NCBI GenBank assembly: GCA_037718865.1 | Contig: JBBJMP010000013.1 | Location: 91,857 to 155,856 of the forward strand | DNA from: JADCRZ01 sp037718865 | GTDB taxonomy: Bacteria; Bacteroidota; Bacteroidia; Chitinophagales; Chitinophagaceae | Direction of reading: 5' to 3' | Length of the DNA stretch: 64,000 nucleotides | Shown here: piece after piece, positions 1 to 9,545 of the stretch | Layout of the letters: every line of letters starts with the position of its first letter | Numbering within the stretch: position 1 is the first letter of the stretch | Notes under the pieces: model-generated | Databases searched by the model: none | What the model was told of the DNA's origin: nothing | The model's input: only the letters and a program-made list of their open reading frames with translations | Translations under genes and position numbers: made by a program

Positions 1-2
1 AA

Positions 3-878
3 TGGGGTGGAAACGCTACTGATTCTGACGGTATACTTTACCTGAACGCAAACAACATGCTCTGGTATATATATATGCGCGATATGCAGCAGCAAACAAA
101 AGCATCCACTTCGTCCCGTGGACAAACACTTTTTAACAGCAGTTGTTTTGTATGTCATGGAGAACCTGGTAAACCAAGGGGTGTTGCGAGTGGACCGCAG
201 GAGTTTCCGGATCTTACTGATGTTGGCAAGCGTTTCAGCAGGGTTCAAATAAATACTATTTTAGAAACCGGCCGTGGCCGGATGCCCACCTTCCAGCATA
301 TTGCGAAAGAAGATCGTGCGGCTATCGTGGACTTTTTATTGAAGAGGGATGCCAAACCGGGTGTGAAGCCTGATACGCCTCTGGTCTCTCCGGGTGCGGA
401 TGCTAATAAGGCTGTAGCAAATAACGCAGCGTTCCCTTATGTGCCGCCCTTCGTGAATAATGGCATCAACCAGTTCCGTGATCCTGATAATTACCCTGCC
501 GTGAAACCTCCCTGGGGAACGCTCAGTGCCATCAACCTGAACACGGGAGAGTATGTATGGCAGGTGCCATTTGGGGAGTATCCTGAGTTAGCGCAAAAAG
601 GAATGCCCACTACCGGTACGGAAAACCATGGAGGTCCTGCCGTGACGGCTGGTGGCCTGCTTTTTATCGCAGCAACCTATGATGAAAAACTCAGGGCCTT
701 TGACACGAAAACAGGCAAGGTGCTGTGGGAATATAAATTACCGGCAGGCGGATTTGCAACTCCGGTAACATATATGGTGCATGGCAAACAGTATGTTGCC
801 ATTGCTGCAGGCGGTACCAGGTACAATTTGAAACCGGGAGGTTCTTATGTGGCATTTGCTTTGCCCGCCGGGAAGTAA
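3..878 (+). CDS. PQQ-dependent dehydrogenase with cytochrome c domain, C-terminal part (cut by window start)
   Basis: The reading frame is open from base 3, so the N-terminal propeller lies outside the window; the ATG at 57 is internal. The visible part holds a c-type cytochrome domain with a CFVCH haem site, a likely Met ligand in GRGRMPTF, and then the last propeller blades (NTGEYVWQVPFGEYPEL, GGPAVTAGGLLFIAATYDEK, TGKVLWEYKLPAGG). Proteins of this design oxidise sugars or alcohols in the periplasm with PQQ and pass electrons to haem. It is clearly paralogous to the full-length protein at 11798-13921, which shows the same order of propeller, cytochrome and propeller. Family assignment is firm; the substrate is unknown. 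Confidence 0.85.
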   Translation, partial: WGGNATDSDGILYLNANNMLWYIYMRDMQQQTKASTSSRGQTLFNSSCFVCHGEPGKPRGVASGPQEFPDLTDVGKRFSRVQINTILETGRGRMPTFQHIAKEDRAAIVDFLLKRDAKPGVKPDTPLVSPGADANKAVANNAAFPYVPPFVNNGINQFRDPDNYPAVKPPWGTLSAINLNTGEYVWQVPFGEYPELAQKGMPTTGTENHGGPAVTAGGLLFIAATYDEKLRAFDTKTGKVLWEYKLPAGGFATPVTYMVHGKQYVAIAAGGTRYNLKPGGSYVAFALPAGK

Positions 879-988
879 ATCATGTAAATGTTGAAACGCC
901 TTTTTTTGCAGGTTTTTTTTAAACAGGCATTTGTCGCGGTAGTAAAATCCGCCTCCTGTTAACTTCAACAATAAGGAAAAAAATCAAC

Positions 989-996
989 TAAATTTG
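989..996 (+). promoter_or_regulatory. Candidate Bacteroidota -7 element upstream of the Gfo/Idh gene
   Basis: TAAATTTG fits the Bacteroidota housekeeping -7 consensus TAnnTTTG. It would give a leader of roughly 60 bases before the ATG at 1066. No good TTTG -33 box lies at the expected distance, so this is a weak call based on one motif. Confidence 0.3.
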
Positions 997-1065
997 ACTA
1001 GTAAACTGGAAGAGTAACTGGCTTTGTATAAACAAAAACCCACATTACATTAAATCAAGTATACC

Positions 1066-2514
1066 ATGGATAAAATGAATAAAAGCTCCCGGAGAAATTT
1101 TATAAAAAACGGGGCTATCGCAGCAGCTGGCTTTACCATTGTGCCCCGTTTTGTTTTAGGAGGAAAAGGGTTTACCGCCCCTAGTGACAAACTGTTGATT
1201 GCAGGTGTTGGAGCCGGCGGTAAAGGCCAGTCTGACATTGCCAATTTTTACAAAAGCGGTAAAGCTGAAATTGCGTTTTTATGTGATGTAGATGATCGCC
1301 GTGCGGCGGAAACAGTCAAAGCATTTCCCAAGGCAAAATTCTACAAGGACTGGCGGGAGATGTTTGATAAAGAATCAAAGAACTTCGATGCCGTTTCCGT
1401 ATCCACACCTGATCATAACCATGCCATCATTACCCTGAATGCGATGCAGTTGGGAAAGCACGTATATGTTCAAAAGCCGTTAACACACGACATCTACGAA
1501 GCCCGGATGCTTACCCAGGCCGCTAAAAAATACAAAGTGGTAACCCAGATGGGTAACCAGGGTGCATCAAACGATGGGACCCGGCAATTGAAAGAATGGT
1601 ATGACGCAGGAGTGATCGGAGATGTACACACCGTTTATTGCTGGACCAACAGGCCTATCTGGCCGCAGGGTATTCCCTGGCCAACGACAAAAGCAGAGAT
1701 CCCTAAAGAACTTGACTGGAATCTATGGCTGGGAACCGCACCTGAAAAAAATTACATAGATAAACTAGTCCCCTTCAACTGGCGCGGCTGGTGGGATTAT
1801 GGGACCGGTGCCTTGGGAGACATGGGATGTCATCTGGTGGAAGCTCCATTCAGGGTCCTTGACCTGAAGTACGCAACAGACGTACAAGCTTCGGTAGGAA
1901 CCGTTTATGTAGATGCCATGAAGCAGGGATATTTCCCGGAAAGCTGCCCACCTTCCAGCCACGCCACCCTTACGTTTCCGAAAACCGCAAAAACAAAAGG
2001 TAAGGTAGTCTTACATTGGATGGATGGTGGTATCCAGCCTGAACGTCCGGAGGAATTAGGTGCAAATGAAGTGTTTGGCGACGGCAGAAATGGTACCTTA
2101 TTCATAGGTACCAAAGGAAAAATGATGGCCGGCACGTACAGTGCAAACGCAAGGTTGTTGCCAATAAGCCGCAACGAGGAAGTGAAAGTAAAACAAACTC
2201 TCGAGCGCATACCCGGCCAGGCCGAAGGGCATTATGCACAATGGGTTGAAGCAGCCATTGCCGGATACGGGAAAAAGGAAGTTAGTGCCCCGTTTGAAAC
2301 AGCGGGCCCGTTAACAGAAGCGTTGCTTATGGCGAACCTGGCCATCCGTGGCTATGATATTCAGAAGCCTAAGGCCAATGGACAGGGTTTTGATTACCCC
2401 GGGAGATTCATCAAATTGCTTTGGGATAATGAAAATATGCGGGTTACTAACCTGGAGGAAGCTAATCAATTTGTAAAACGCGAATACAGGAAAGGCTGGA
2501 GCCTGGTAGTATAA
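1066..2514 (+). CDS. Tat-exported Gfo/Idh/MocA family oxidoreductase
   Basis: The N-terminus carries a twin-arginine signal (SSRRNFIKNG, then a hydrophobic stretch to about residue 32), so the protein is probably exported folded with its NAD(P) cofactor. A Rossmann fold follows, with GVGAGGKG near residues 47-54. The usual EKP motif appears as YVQKPLTHD, with Gln in place of Glu. The C-terminal half (WGTGALGDMGCH-like region, GGIQPERPEEL) is typical of the large Bacteroidota subgroup that includes GH109-like NAD-dependent glycosidases and sugar dehydrogenases. Length (482 residues) is normal for the exported subgroup. It is separated by one base from the hydrolase at 2516, so the two are probably co-translated. 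Exact substrate unknown. Confidence 0.85.
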   Translation: MDKMNKSSRRNFIKNGAIAAAGFTIVPRFVLGGKGFTAPSDKLLIAGVGAGGKGQSDIANFYKSGKAEIAFLCDVDDRRAAETVKAFPKAKFYKDWREMFDKESKNFDAVSVSTPDHNHAIITLNAMQLGKHVYVQKPLTHDIYEARMLTQAAKKYKVVTQMGNQGASNDGTRQLKEWYDAGVIGDVHTVYCWTNRPIWPQGIPWPTTKAEIPKELDWNLWLGTAPEKNYIDKLVPFNWRGWWDYGTGALGDMGCHLVEAPFRVLDLKYATDVQASVGTVYVDAMKQGYFPESCPPSSHATLTFPKTAKTKGKVVLHWMDGGIQPERPEELGANEVFGDGRNGTLFIGTKGKMMAGTYSANARLLPISRNEEVKVKQTLERIPGQAEGHYAQWVEAAIAGYGKKEVSAPFETAGPLTEALLMANLAIRGYDIQKPKANGQGFDYPGRFIKLLWDNENMRVTNLEEANQFVKREYRKGWSLVV

Positions 2515-2515
2515 A

Positions 2516-3172
2516 ATGAACAAGCGATCCATTTCTCTGGAAGTTTCTCCTTCCATTGGTTCCGTTTCGGCTGAGTGTATCATTCCCGAAAAAAGCGATT
2601 GCATTATGACGCTGGCACATGGAGCGGGCGCCGGAATGAGCCATATTTTTATGGTAACGCTGGCCCAGTCATTGGCCGAGGCAGGCATTGCTACACTTCG
2701 TTTCAATTTTCCATTTGCGGAACACAAAAAAGGAAGGCCTGATGTTCCTGCCATTGCGCACAAAACCATAGGGGCAGCCATCGAAAATGCGCTGCAATTG
2801 TTTCCTTCACTTCCTTTGTTTATATCCGGCAAATCCTTTGGGGGACGCATGAGTTCACAGTATTTATCCGTTAACCCCAGCACTCCGGTAAAAGGAATCA
2901 TTTTTTATGGGTTTCCGCTACATCCTCCGGGTAAGCCATCCATAGAACGGGCTGAACATTTAAAGGATGTGAAGGTGCCCATGCTTTTTTTGCAAGGCAC
3001 GCGTGATGAACTGGCTACATTAAAATTGATAGAAACGGTATGTTCATCATTACCGCTTGCTGAATTAGGAAAGCTTGAAGGTGCCGATCACGCGTTCAAA
3101 GCCGGTAAGCAAAACACCGTGCCCTTGCTGGCAAATCTTACAAAGAATTGGATAGTCAGAACGCCCGGATGA
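2516..3172 (+). CDS. Small alpha/beta hydrolase (KANL3/Tex30-like)
   Basis: This 218-residue cytoplasmic alpha/beta-hydrolase has LAHGAGAGMSH as the likely oxyanion-loop segment, ISGKSFGGRMSS as the nucleophile elbow (Ser in G-K-S-F-G), FLQGTRDELA as the acid loop, and GADHAFK for the catalytic His. That order and spacing match the Tex30/KANL3-like dienelactone-hydrolase clan found in many bacteria. The ATG begins one base after the stop of the upstream oxidoreductase, which implies shared expression. The reaction (ester or lactone hydrolysis) is inferred from the fold only. Confidence 0.8.
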   Translation: MNKRSISLEVSPSIGSVSAECIIPEKSDCIMTLAHGAGAGMSHIFMVTLAQSLAEAGIATLRFNFPFAEHKKGRPDVPAIAHKTIGAAIENALQLFPSLPLFISGKSFGGRMSSQYLSVNPSTPVKGIIFYGFPLHPPGKPSIERAEHLKDVKVPMLFLQGTRDELATLKLIETVCSSLPLAELGKLEGADHAFKAGKQNTVPLLANLTKNWIVRTPG

Positions 3173-3236
3173 ACCAGTCTAAGCCGATTTATCAAACCGC
3201 CGCCATGTTGAAATAGCAGCAGCTCATTTATACTGT

Positions 3237-5153
3237 ATGGATTTGAAAAAGATCTTTGTTGATTTTATTCTTCTGCTGGTACTTTCATCAGGTGCAGCAC
3301 AGGATAAAACCGGAAAGAAGATACTGACTACAAAACCTGCACAGATCTCAGACACGATTGCCAGCATGATCCGTATGGCAGTCCAAACGGGTAAAACAGA
3401 CACATCCACGGCAGAAAAGATGTTTAAGGAAGCGCTTGCAAAAGCCAAAAAAGCGGATGACGTTTACCTTACCGGAAAAATTTATTATGAATTGGGGGAA
3501 ATGTTTTTTGCCCACAAAAATCACAACCGGTCGTTTGGCGCTTTCTTTAACGCAAGGCTGAATTTCAATAAAGCAGGCGCCACGAGAGAAATTGCCTACA
3601 CTCTTTTTGGCATGGGCAGGCAACAGTACTTCCGGGGTAACTATAAAGTGGCTGCCGGACATTTAAATTATGCCATGCGTGATGCCAAAACACTGCAATT
3701 AAAGGTACTTGAATCGGATGCCCTTGAATACCTGGGCATATTGTATCATGTAATGCCGGGCACAGCGCAACAAAGTATAGCGTTTTTCAAAAAGTCGTAT
3801 TCAATCAAGGAGAAATTAAATGACCGGAAGGGTAAACTGCGCATGCTGGAAAAACTGGGAGATGTTTACTACCAGCAAGAATATTTTGACAGCGCGCTTC
3901 ACTGTTTGAATCTATCTGTCGACCTGGCATCAACCCTGAAACTGACCCACGATGCTGACATCTCCCGCCTTGACCGGGCAGGAACATTGATACGCCTCCA
4001 CAGGATGAACGAAGCGGAGAAAGACATCATCTATATTGCTGATCAAGGAGATACCTCCGATTTGAACATCAGGATACGGTACCTCATACAAAAAGGCAAT
4101 TATCTTACCGCACAGCAAAAATTTGAGGAAGGGAAAAGGATGTACAGCGACGCCCTTGCAGCCGCAGGTACAATCGGGGTGCCTGAAATGTACGGCATGG
4201 TGTATAAACATATGGCTGAAGCATACAGTACCCAGGGGAGGTTTAAAGAAGCCTATCAATTTTCACAGCTATACAATGGCCAGATGACGGGCTATTATGC
4301 GGAGAACGTCAACGCCATTAAGGAGCTCGAATACATCTTCAACACCTCGCTGACCAGGGATCAGGTAGCTTACCTGAGTGGCGAGAACGAGCTGAAAGAA
4401 GATCGTTTGAAAAATGAACGGACACTGCGTTTGTTTCTCCTCGCAGGTGGCGCCACCTTCCTGCTGCTGGCGGCAGTCATTTTTTATTTATACCGGAAGC
4501 AGAAAAATAAAAACATCATTATTAAAAAGCAGGCGGATGATCTTAGGATCCTGATGAAAGAAACACATCACCGGGTAAAGAACAACCTGCAGATCATTAC
4601 CAGCCTGCTAGATCTCCAATCCATGATTATCAAGGACAAACAAGTGGCTCAGGCTATCAAGGAAGGCCGGAACCGGGTACAAAGTATGGCCCTGATCCAC
4701 CAGAATCTTTATGGAGAGAAAAATGTAAAAAGCATCGCTGCCGATGAATACATAAACAACCTGACTGAAAGCCTGTTTCATTCTTACAACATTAAACCCG
4801 GACAGGTAGCGCTTAGCACGGATATAGAAAAACTTGACCTGGATATTGATACCGCTATCCCGATCGGGTTAATATTGAACGAACTCATCAGCAACAGCCT
4901 TAAACATGCATTTGGCCATAGTGAAGCAGGCAGGATTGAAGTGACGCTTAAGAAACGCAATGGTTTTCTTTTATTGCAGGTCAAAGACAATGGAAAAGGC
5001 TTTCCGGATGCAGCAGATCCGGCCCGTTCTTCTTCGTTTGGCATGCGCATGATAAAAATATTTGCAGATAAACTTAAAGCCGACCTTGACATTTACAATG
5101 ACCAGGGCGCCTGCATAACTATGCGTATAAGCAAGTATGAAACGTTCGGGTAA
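3237..5153 (+). CDS. TPR-containing sensor histidine kinase (HisKA_2 type)
   Basis: A Sec signal (residues 1-21) leads into a long periplasmic region of TPR-like helices (about 60-350). One membrane helix (about 398-420) follows, then a short coiled coil and the kinase. The dimerisation/phosphoacceptor segment KETHHRVKNNLQ (His444/445) is the HisKA_2 form. The ATPase domain shows the N box NELISNSLKHAF (Asn549, Asn553), the G1 box DNGKGF (584-589) and a G2-like SSSFGMRM. This is the standard Bacteroidota TPR-HK layout. The stop is 21 bases from the LuxR-type response regulator at 5175, its probable partner. The signal sensed is unknown. Confidence 0.88.
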   Translation: MDLKKIFVDFILLLVLSSGAAQDKTGKKILTTKPAQISDTIASMIRMAVQTGKTDTSTAEKMFKEALAKAKKADDVYLTGKIYYELGEMFFAHKNHNRSFGAFFNARLNFNKAGATREIAYTLFGMGRQQYFRGNYKVAAGHLNYAMRDAKTLQLKVLESDALEYLGILYHVMPGTAQQSIAFFKKSYSIKEKLNDRKGKLRMLEKLGDVYYQQEYFDSALHCLNLSVDLASTLKLTHDADISRLDRAGTLIRLHRMNEAEKDIIYIADQGDTSDLNIRIRYLIQKGNYLTAQQKFEEGKRMYSDALAAAGTIGVPEMYGMVYKHMAEAYSTQGRFKEAYQFSQLYNGQMTGYYAENVNAIKELEYIFNTSLTRDQVAYLSGENELKEDRLKNERTLRLFLLAGGATFLLLAAVIFYLYRKQKNKNIIIKKQADDLRILMKETHHRVKNNLQIITSLLDLQSMIIKDKQVAQAIKEGRNRVQSMALIHQNLYGEKNVKSIAADEYINNLTESLFHSYNIKPGQVALSTDIEKLDLDIDTAIPIGLILNELISNSLKHAFGHSEAGRIEVTLKKRNGFLLLQVKDNGKGFPDAADPARSSSFGMRMIKIFADKLKADLDIYNDQGACITMRISKYETFG

Positions 5154-5174
5154 TCATGCATTCAATTCTTTACT

Positions 5175-5798
5175 ATGAGTGAGGTCCGGGTATTGATCAT
5201 TGAAGACGAGCCGGTAATAGCGGAGAATATAGCCGGTTACCTGAACAACAATGATTTCATGGTTTCGGGCATTGCTTACGATAGTGAAGAAGCCCGGAAC
5301 CAGTTGATGGTTAATACACCGGATGCCGTACTGATGGACATAAACCTGGGCAGCGATGAAGACGGCATCGACCTGGCCAGGTTCATCAACAAAAATTATA
5401 AGGTCCCCATATTATTTCTGACTTCATACGCAGACAAAGAGACTATTCAGCGGGCCAAAGAAGTTGAACCCAGTGCTTATATACTAAAACCGTTCCATGA
5501 GAAAGCCTTACTGGCTTCCCTCGAAATTGCCATTTCAAATTATGCCCGGCGTCACATCCAGCATGTACCGATATTGTCTTTCTCAAAAATTAATAAACAC
5601 CTGATCACCCAATTGAGTGAAAGAGAATTCGAAGTATTGCAACTCATTTACGAAGGCAAAACAAATCAACAGATTGCTGAAAATATCTTCATTTCTATCA
5701 ACACTATCAAGAAGCACATCAACAGCGCATATTTAAAGCTCGACGTACCTACACGCACTACAGCTATTGCCCGCCTACTGGAGCTGATGACGAAGTAA
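5175..5798 (+). CDS. Response regulator with LuxR-type DNA-binding domain
   Basis: The receiver domain occupies residues 4-120, with acidic pocket Glu10/Asp11, phosphoacceptor Asp55 (AVLMDINL), Thr83 (FLTSYAD) and Lys105 (YILKPF). A LuxR/GerE helix-turn-helix follows from about residue 145 (LSEREFEVLQLIYEGKTNQQ, then the INTIKKHI recognition helix). It lies 21 bases downstream of the histidine kinase and is almost certainly phosphorylated by it. All key receiver residues are present, so it should be functional. Target genes cannot be read from sequence; the adjacent lipoprotein gene is one candidate. Confidence 0.9.
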   Translation: MSEVRVLIIEDEPVIAENIAGYLNNNDFMVSGIAYDSEEARNQLMVNTPDAVLMDINLGSDEDGIDLARFINKNYKVPILFLTSYADKETIQRAKEVEPSAYILKPFHEKALLASLEIAISNYARRHIQHVPILSFSKINKHLITQLSEREFEVLQLIYEGKTNQQIAENIFISINTIKKHINSAYLKLDVPTRTTAIARLLELMTK

Positions 5799-5956
5799 GC
5801 GGCGAAAGCCCTCTTTATTGCAACATCCCCATTTCCGGTCATACGCATACCCATTACCGGGTACTTTGTAAATACTATCCAAAGGGGTAATCAAATCCGC
5901 TTTGTTGTTTCTCAATTTTGATTCACACCAGTCTGTTAACACTTAAACTAATTTTC

Positions 5957-7162
5957 ATGAAATCTGCTCTCCAACTTTTCAAACCTACCTGCATCGTACT
6001 GCTTTGTGCCGGACTTACACTAACCTGCCGAAAAAATGATACCACACCAGTTCCGGTTAATCCGCCTCCGGTTGGTCAGGTAGGACTTTTTAATGCCGAT
6101 ACGATCTCCAATCACCTGAAGTTTTTAACCGCCACTAAAAAACCCGGAAAAATACCTGCAGGGCCCGCAGGCATTTCATTGAAGATATCCTTCGAAGATA
6201 CCCTTTACCTGATGGACCAGATAAAAAGGCCCATCAAATTTCTGCATATGGACACCACAAAAGATGTGGCAGGCGTGTATATGCAACTTCATCATTCATT
6301 TACAGGCAGTACTTCCACCTATTATTATAATGTTCCTGAGATACCTGAAATGGCAGGTAGCGATTCGGTGTCTGTTATTTTGATCGGCATTGATCCTGGG
6401 GGTCTTACTGATCATGCAGGTGTACCTCCCGCCGGCGGAGTGACCTTTGATATTACCATCGTCCCCTACGATAAAAACGGCCAGCCACTTGGCACAACTA
6501 CCAGACCTGTAAAACTAAGTCAACCAAACGGCCCCCTTTCAGGTTCGTGCGGACTTGTCCTTCCCTTCGGTGACTATTGGGACTGGCACCTCACTTTGAT
6601 CGAAGACAAAAATACTAATGGGCTTCTTTTTTATAATGACCGTGATAAAATCTGGGGCTCGGGAGGACAAAATATAAAGGGATGTTGCATCAATGGTATT
6701 TCTTCATATAATATAAATTGTTCCGGTAATACCACTGCTCAAAAGAGCTTGCACTTTCCAACTTATTTCCAGTATATAGAGGAGTTAATTAAATTTTTTG
6801 AGAATGGCACTTTTATAAGGTTCACGAAAGAATTACATGCTCTTCCGGATCCTGATTTAAGTAATTTTTGCGGAAGCGGGGAGGGGATAGTCCACACGGT
6901 GCAACATAATGTTACGTATGAGGGAAATTATACTGTTACAAAGCTTGCCACTCCCTTTAAAGGCGATTCTTTTAGTCTTCAATTCTTAACAACAACAAAA
7001 ACCGGAGGCACCGGTTTCGGAAGGAGCGGTGGTCTCATACACCAATTGGATTGCAATACGCTTGCATTGATCAAATACGACAACGAAGGTTCCGGTCGCG
7101 ATGAAGTCTCCTTTTTTGCCCGCGTGACTACAGGGGATGATGGATGGTATGAATTAACCTGA
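5957..7162 (+). CDS. Hypothetical lipoprotein
   Basis: I chose the ATG at 5957 rather than the in-frame one at 5918. The shorter form begins with a lysine, a hydrophobic stretch and a lipobox ending LTLTC, a clear lipoprotein signal. The mature protein has a Pro-rich linker (TPVPVNPPPVGQVG) and about 370 residues of beta-rich sequence with a Cys-rich patch (CCINGISSYNINC) near the middle. I do not recognise the family. Position after the two-component system may mean it is co-regulated, but a 158-base gap separates them. It is probably a surface or periplasm-facing lipoprotein of unknown role. Confidence 0.7.
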   Translation: MKSALQLFKPTCIVLLCAGLTLTCRKNDTTPVPVNPPPVGQVGLFNADTISNHLKFLTATKKPGKIPAGPAGISLKISFEDTLYLMDQIKRPIKFLHMDTTKDVAGVYMQLHHSFTGSTSTYYYNVPEIPEMAGSDSVSVILIGIDPGGLTDHAGVPPAGGVTFDITIVPYDKNGQPLGTTTRPVKLSQPNGPLSGSCGLVLPFGDYWDWHLTLIEDKNTNGLLFYNDRDKIWGSGGQNIKGCCINGISSYNINCSGNTTAQKSLHFPTYFQYIEELIKFFENGTFIRFTKELHALPDPDLSNFCGSGEGIVHTVQHNVTYEGNYTVTKLATPFKGDSFSLQFLTTTKTGGTGFGRSGGLIHQLDCNTLALIKYDNEGSGRDEVSFFARVTTGDDGWYELT

Positions 7163-7246
7163 CGGAGGCCAAAAATATATTCATGTGACGGACTTAATTT
7201 ATCCTAACGGGTAACCCGGATACTCACACAATCAATACCGCTTTTA

Positions 7247-8222
7247 ATGAAATCAGGAGAACACAATAGAGACGTTTTTTTTAACAGGTTGAGAAAAAAA
7301 GAGTATGCCAGGCTTGACAAACTGGGTCATGTTTACCTTGATTACACGGGAGGCAACATCCATCCGAAATGCCTGGCAGATAAACATTTCCGGTATTTAC
7401 AAAATGCTGTTTATGGAAACCCCCACTCCACCAATCCGGCATCGCTCCTGTCAGAGACTTGTGTAAACGAAGCCAGGCAAAAGGTGCTGGATTTCTTTAA
7501 TGCCCCGGATTACTATTGCATCTTTACCCACAATACTTCCGGGGCATTACAGATTGTGGGAGAATGTTATCCCTTTTCTTCCCAGACACACCTGGTTTGC
7601 AGGGGGGACGATTACTGCATCCGCAGTTAAATACAGCAGCCATTTCTTAAAGCAGGGTCATGAGAAATTTGAAAATGGAACGGTCAACTACTTGGATATA
7701 CCGGCTATCACGAATGGATTGAATTTTATCAATAGCATCAACATCGAAATCATCAGTGCCAGAATAAAGGATCTTTGCGGATCGTTACTTTACAAACTGT
7801 CTCAGCTGAGGCATCAGAATGGCCTTCCCTTAATTAACATTTACGGACCGAAAAATACCGAAAACAGAGGCGGCACCCTGCTGCTGAATTTTTTTGACTG
7901 CCAGGGTCAGCAGTATCCGTTTCAAGACATAGAGCAACGGGCAAATGCAATTAACATCTCCCTGCGCACCGGATGTTTTTGTAACCCGGGTATTGATGAA
8001 TTGAATAATGACATTCCAGTTGATCAGCTGCAGCATTATTTTACCGGCAGGGATCACGGGGATAGTGAGGACATGATGCAAGTGCTGGGGGGCAGGAGAG
8101 GAGCGGTCCGTTTATCGTTGGGTATACCAACAACAAGGGATGATATCGAAACGTTTATACGGTTTGCGGAGGAGCTGCTGAATAAGAGGATCGAAGGTGA
8201 TACGCTGCCGGGCATTACATAG
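7247..8222 (+). pseudogene. Class V aminotransferase (NifS/MOCOS-like), internally deleted
   Basis: Two overlapping frames carry the two ends of one PLP-dependent class V aminotransferase. Frame one (7247 to about 7600) has the N-terminal substrate and cofactor region (LDYTGGNIHPKCL, YGNPHSTNPAS, FTHNTSGALQIVGECYP). Frame two, from about 7598 to 8222, resumes at a GGT element (FAGGTITASAVKYSSHF) and contains the C-terminal domain with SLRTGCFCNPG. The intervening segment that holds the cofactor-binding Asp/His and the Schiff-base lysine is missing; in relatives it spans roughly 150-200 residues. The junction lies near 7598-7606 and also shifts frame. The remnant cannot be an active enzyme unless the assembly is wrong here. 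Confidence 0.8.
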
Positions 8223-8376
8223 CGTAGCATGAGTGGCTACCTGAGGTAAGTGTAAACATAAAGGGCCTGAACCATATAACAGGAAAGCAGGGCGATCCTT
8301 CACACGAAACAGTCTTTTAAACAGGGAAATTAAACAATACGAACATCCTCAGGTCTTAAACGAAATAACCTACAAT

Positions 8377-9288
8377 ATGAAAACAACAAACTACTTACTA
8401 TTGTTATTCGGCTGCCTGGCCCTTAACATAACCGCACAATCCCAACATAAATCCGGTGTAGATTCAACCGGACTTCCCGGAGACAATTTCAGTCTGCAAG
8501 GAGCCCTTGAAATGTTTAAAAAAGCCGGTTCCCCGGAAGAATTTGAAAAACTCATTAATTCGGAAGACAATAACATAAATAATCTTGACCTGGATGCTGA
8601 CGGCCAGATCGATTACATCCGTGTGCTGGATAAAGCGGAAACAGATGCACATGCATTCGTGCTTCAGGTAGCCGTTTCTGAAACTGAAAACCAGGACGTG
8701 GCCGTTATCGAACTGGAGAAATCAGGTGATGCTGCGGCTGTTTTGCAAATAATCGGTGATGAGGATATTTATGGTGAAACGGTCATCATCGAGCCCCGTG
8801 GCGATGACGTGAGTCTGGTAGAGCAAGAGGCAAGTTTAACAGGCAGGGGGCCCAATGCACCTGAGCTGTCATTCAATCAGCAACTTGTAGTAGTAAACGT
8901 TTGGTTTTGGCCTTCTGTACGTTTTGTCTATGGGCCTATGTACCGGCCCTGGGTGTCGCCCTGGAGATGGCGTTCTTATCCTGTCTGGTATAAGCCCTGG
9001 AGACCATTATCCTGGCATGTTTATCATCCCCGTGTTTACCGCTACCATCGGCCTTTTGTGGTTGTACATACTCACCGGGCAATCAGGGCTCATAAGGTAT
9101 ATACACCGCAAAGGGTCTCTTCCGTTACCGTAAGAACAAGGCATTCGGCGGCTATTAATCATTACCGGGTCGCGCGCAAGGCTCCGGTTTCACATTCAAG
9201 GGGAGGGTCGGTGACCAGAGCTACGAAGGTAAAAGCGAAAAACAGGAAAATGAATGCAAGGTCAGCGAGGGAAAGGCGGATCAGGTAA
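8377..9288 (+). CDS. Secreted hypothetical protein with aromatic/Arg-rich tail
   Basis: A Sec signal (MKTTNYLLLLFGCLALNITAQS) precedes an acidic N-terminal domain (about 25-165) that includes LDLDADGQIDYIRVLDK, a calcium-loop-like stretch, and a beta-rich segment. From about residue 175 the composition changes abruptly to Trp, Tyr, Pro, Arg and His (WFWPSVRFVYGPMYRPW, then many R/H/Y), and it ends in a strongly basic tail. Similar proteins occur widely in Bacteroidota without known function. The composition suggests binding of polyanions, metals or cell-envelope polymers, but this is inference. A strong terminator follows at 9313. Confidence 0.75.
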   Translation: MKTTNYLLLLFGCLALNITAQSQHKSGVDSTGLPGDNFSLQGALEMFKKAGSPEEFEKLINSEDNNINNLDLDADGQIDYIRVLDKAETDAHAFVLQVAVSETENQDVAVIELEKSGDAAAVLQIIGDEDIYGETVIIEPRGDDVSLVEQEASLTGRGPNAPELSFNQQLVVVNVWFWPSVRFVYGPMYRPWVSPWRWRSYPVWYKPWRPLSWHVYHPRVYRYHRPFVVVHTHRAIRAHKVYTPQRVSSVTVRTRHSAAINHYRVARKAPVSHSRGGSVTRATKVKAKNRKMNARSARERRIR

Positions 9289-9312
9289 CAGGATATGGAT
9301 GGCTTCACCAAA

Positions 9313-9345
9313 AAAAGCCGCCTCAAGTGATATGAGGCGGCTTTT
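9313..9345. terminator. Rho-independent terminator
   Basis: Perfect 13-base arms (9313-9325 and 9333-9345), with a G/C-rich core AGCCGCCTCA, an A run at the left and a T run at the right, close a 7-base loop. It ends transcription of the gene at 8377-9288. The symmetric A/T tails mean it could also work on the other strand. Confidence 0.88.
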
Positions 9346-9545
9346 GACTGTGGTAGTAAACTAATTCACTGTATCGAACCTCCCTGCAGGGCACTCCATT
9401 CCGCATTTAAAAGGAATTGGCTGTTTACTGGAATATAAATTAAATTTATGGATGGAAGTTTTTAGTGAGCTTCCTAATGGGAGTTGTTATTGACAAGGCG
9501 TCATGGAAGCACTTGCCACCAAACCCTTCCTTAAAATGAATTAGC

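Noticed and set aside
2311..2901. Minus-strand ORF spanning the oxidoreductase/hydrolase junction
   Set aside because: Overlaps two well supported plus-strand genes and has no recognisable protein.
5918..5956. Upstream ATG of the lipoprotein gene
   Set aside because: It hides the lipoprotein signal; the start at 5957 places the lipobox correctly.
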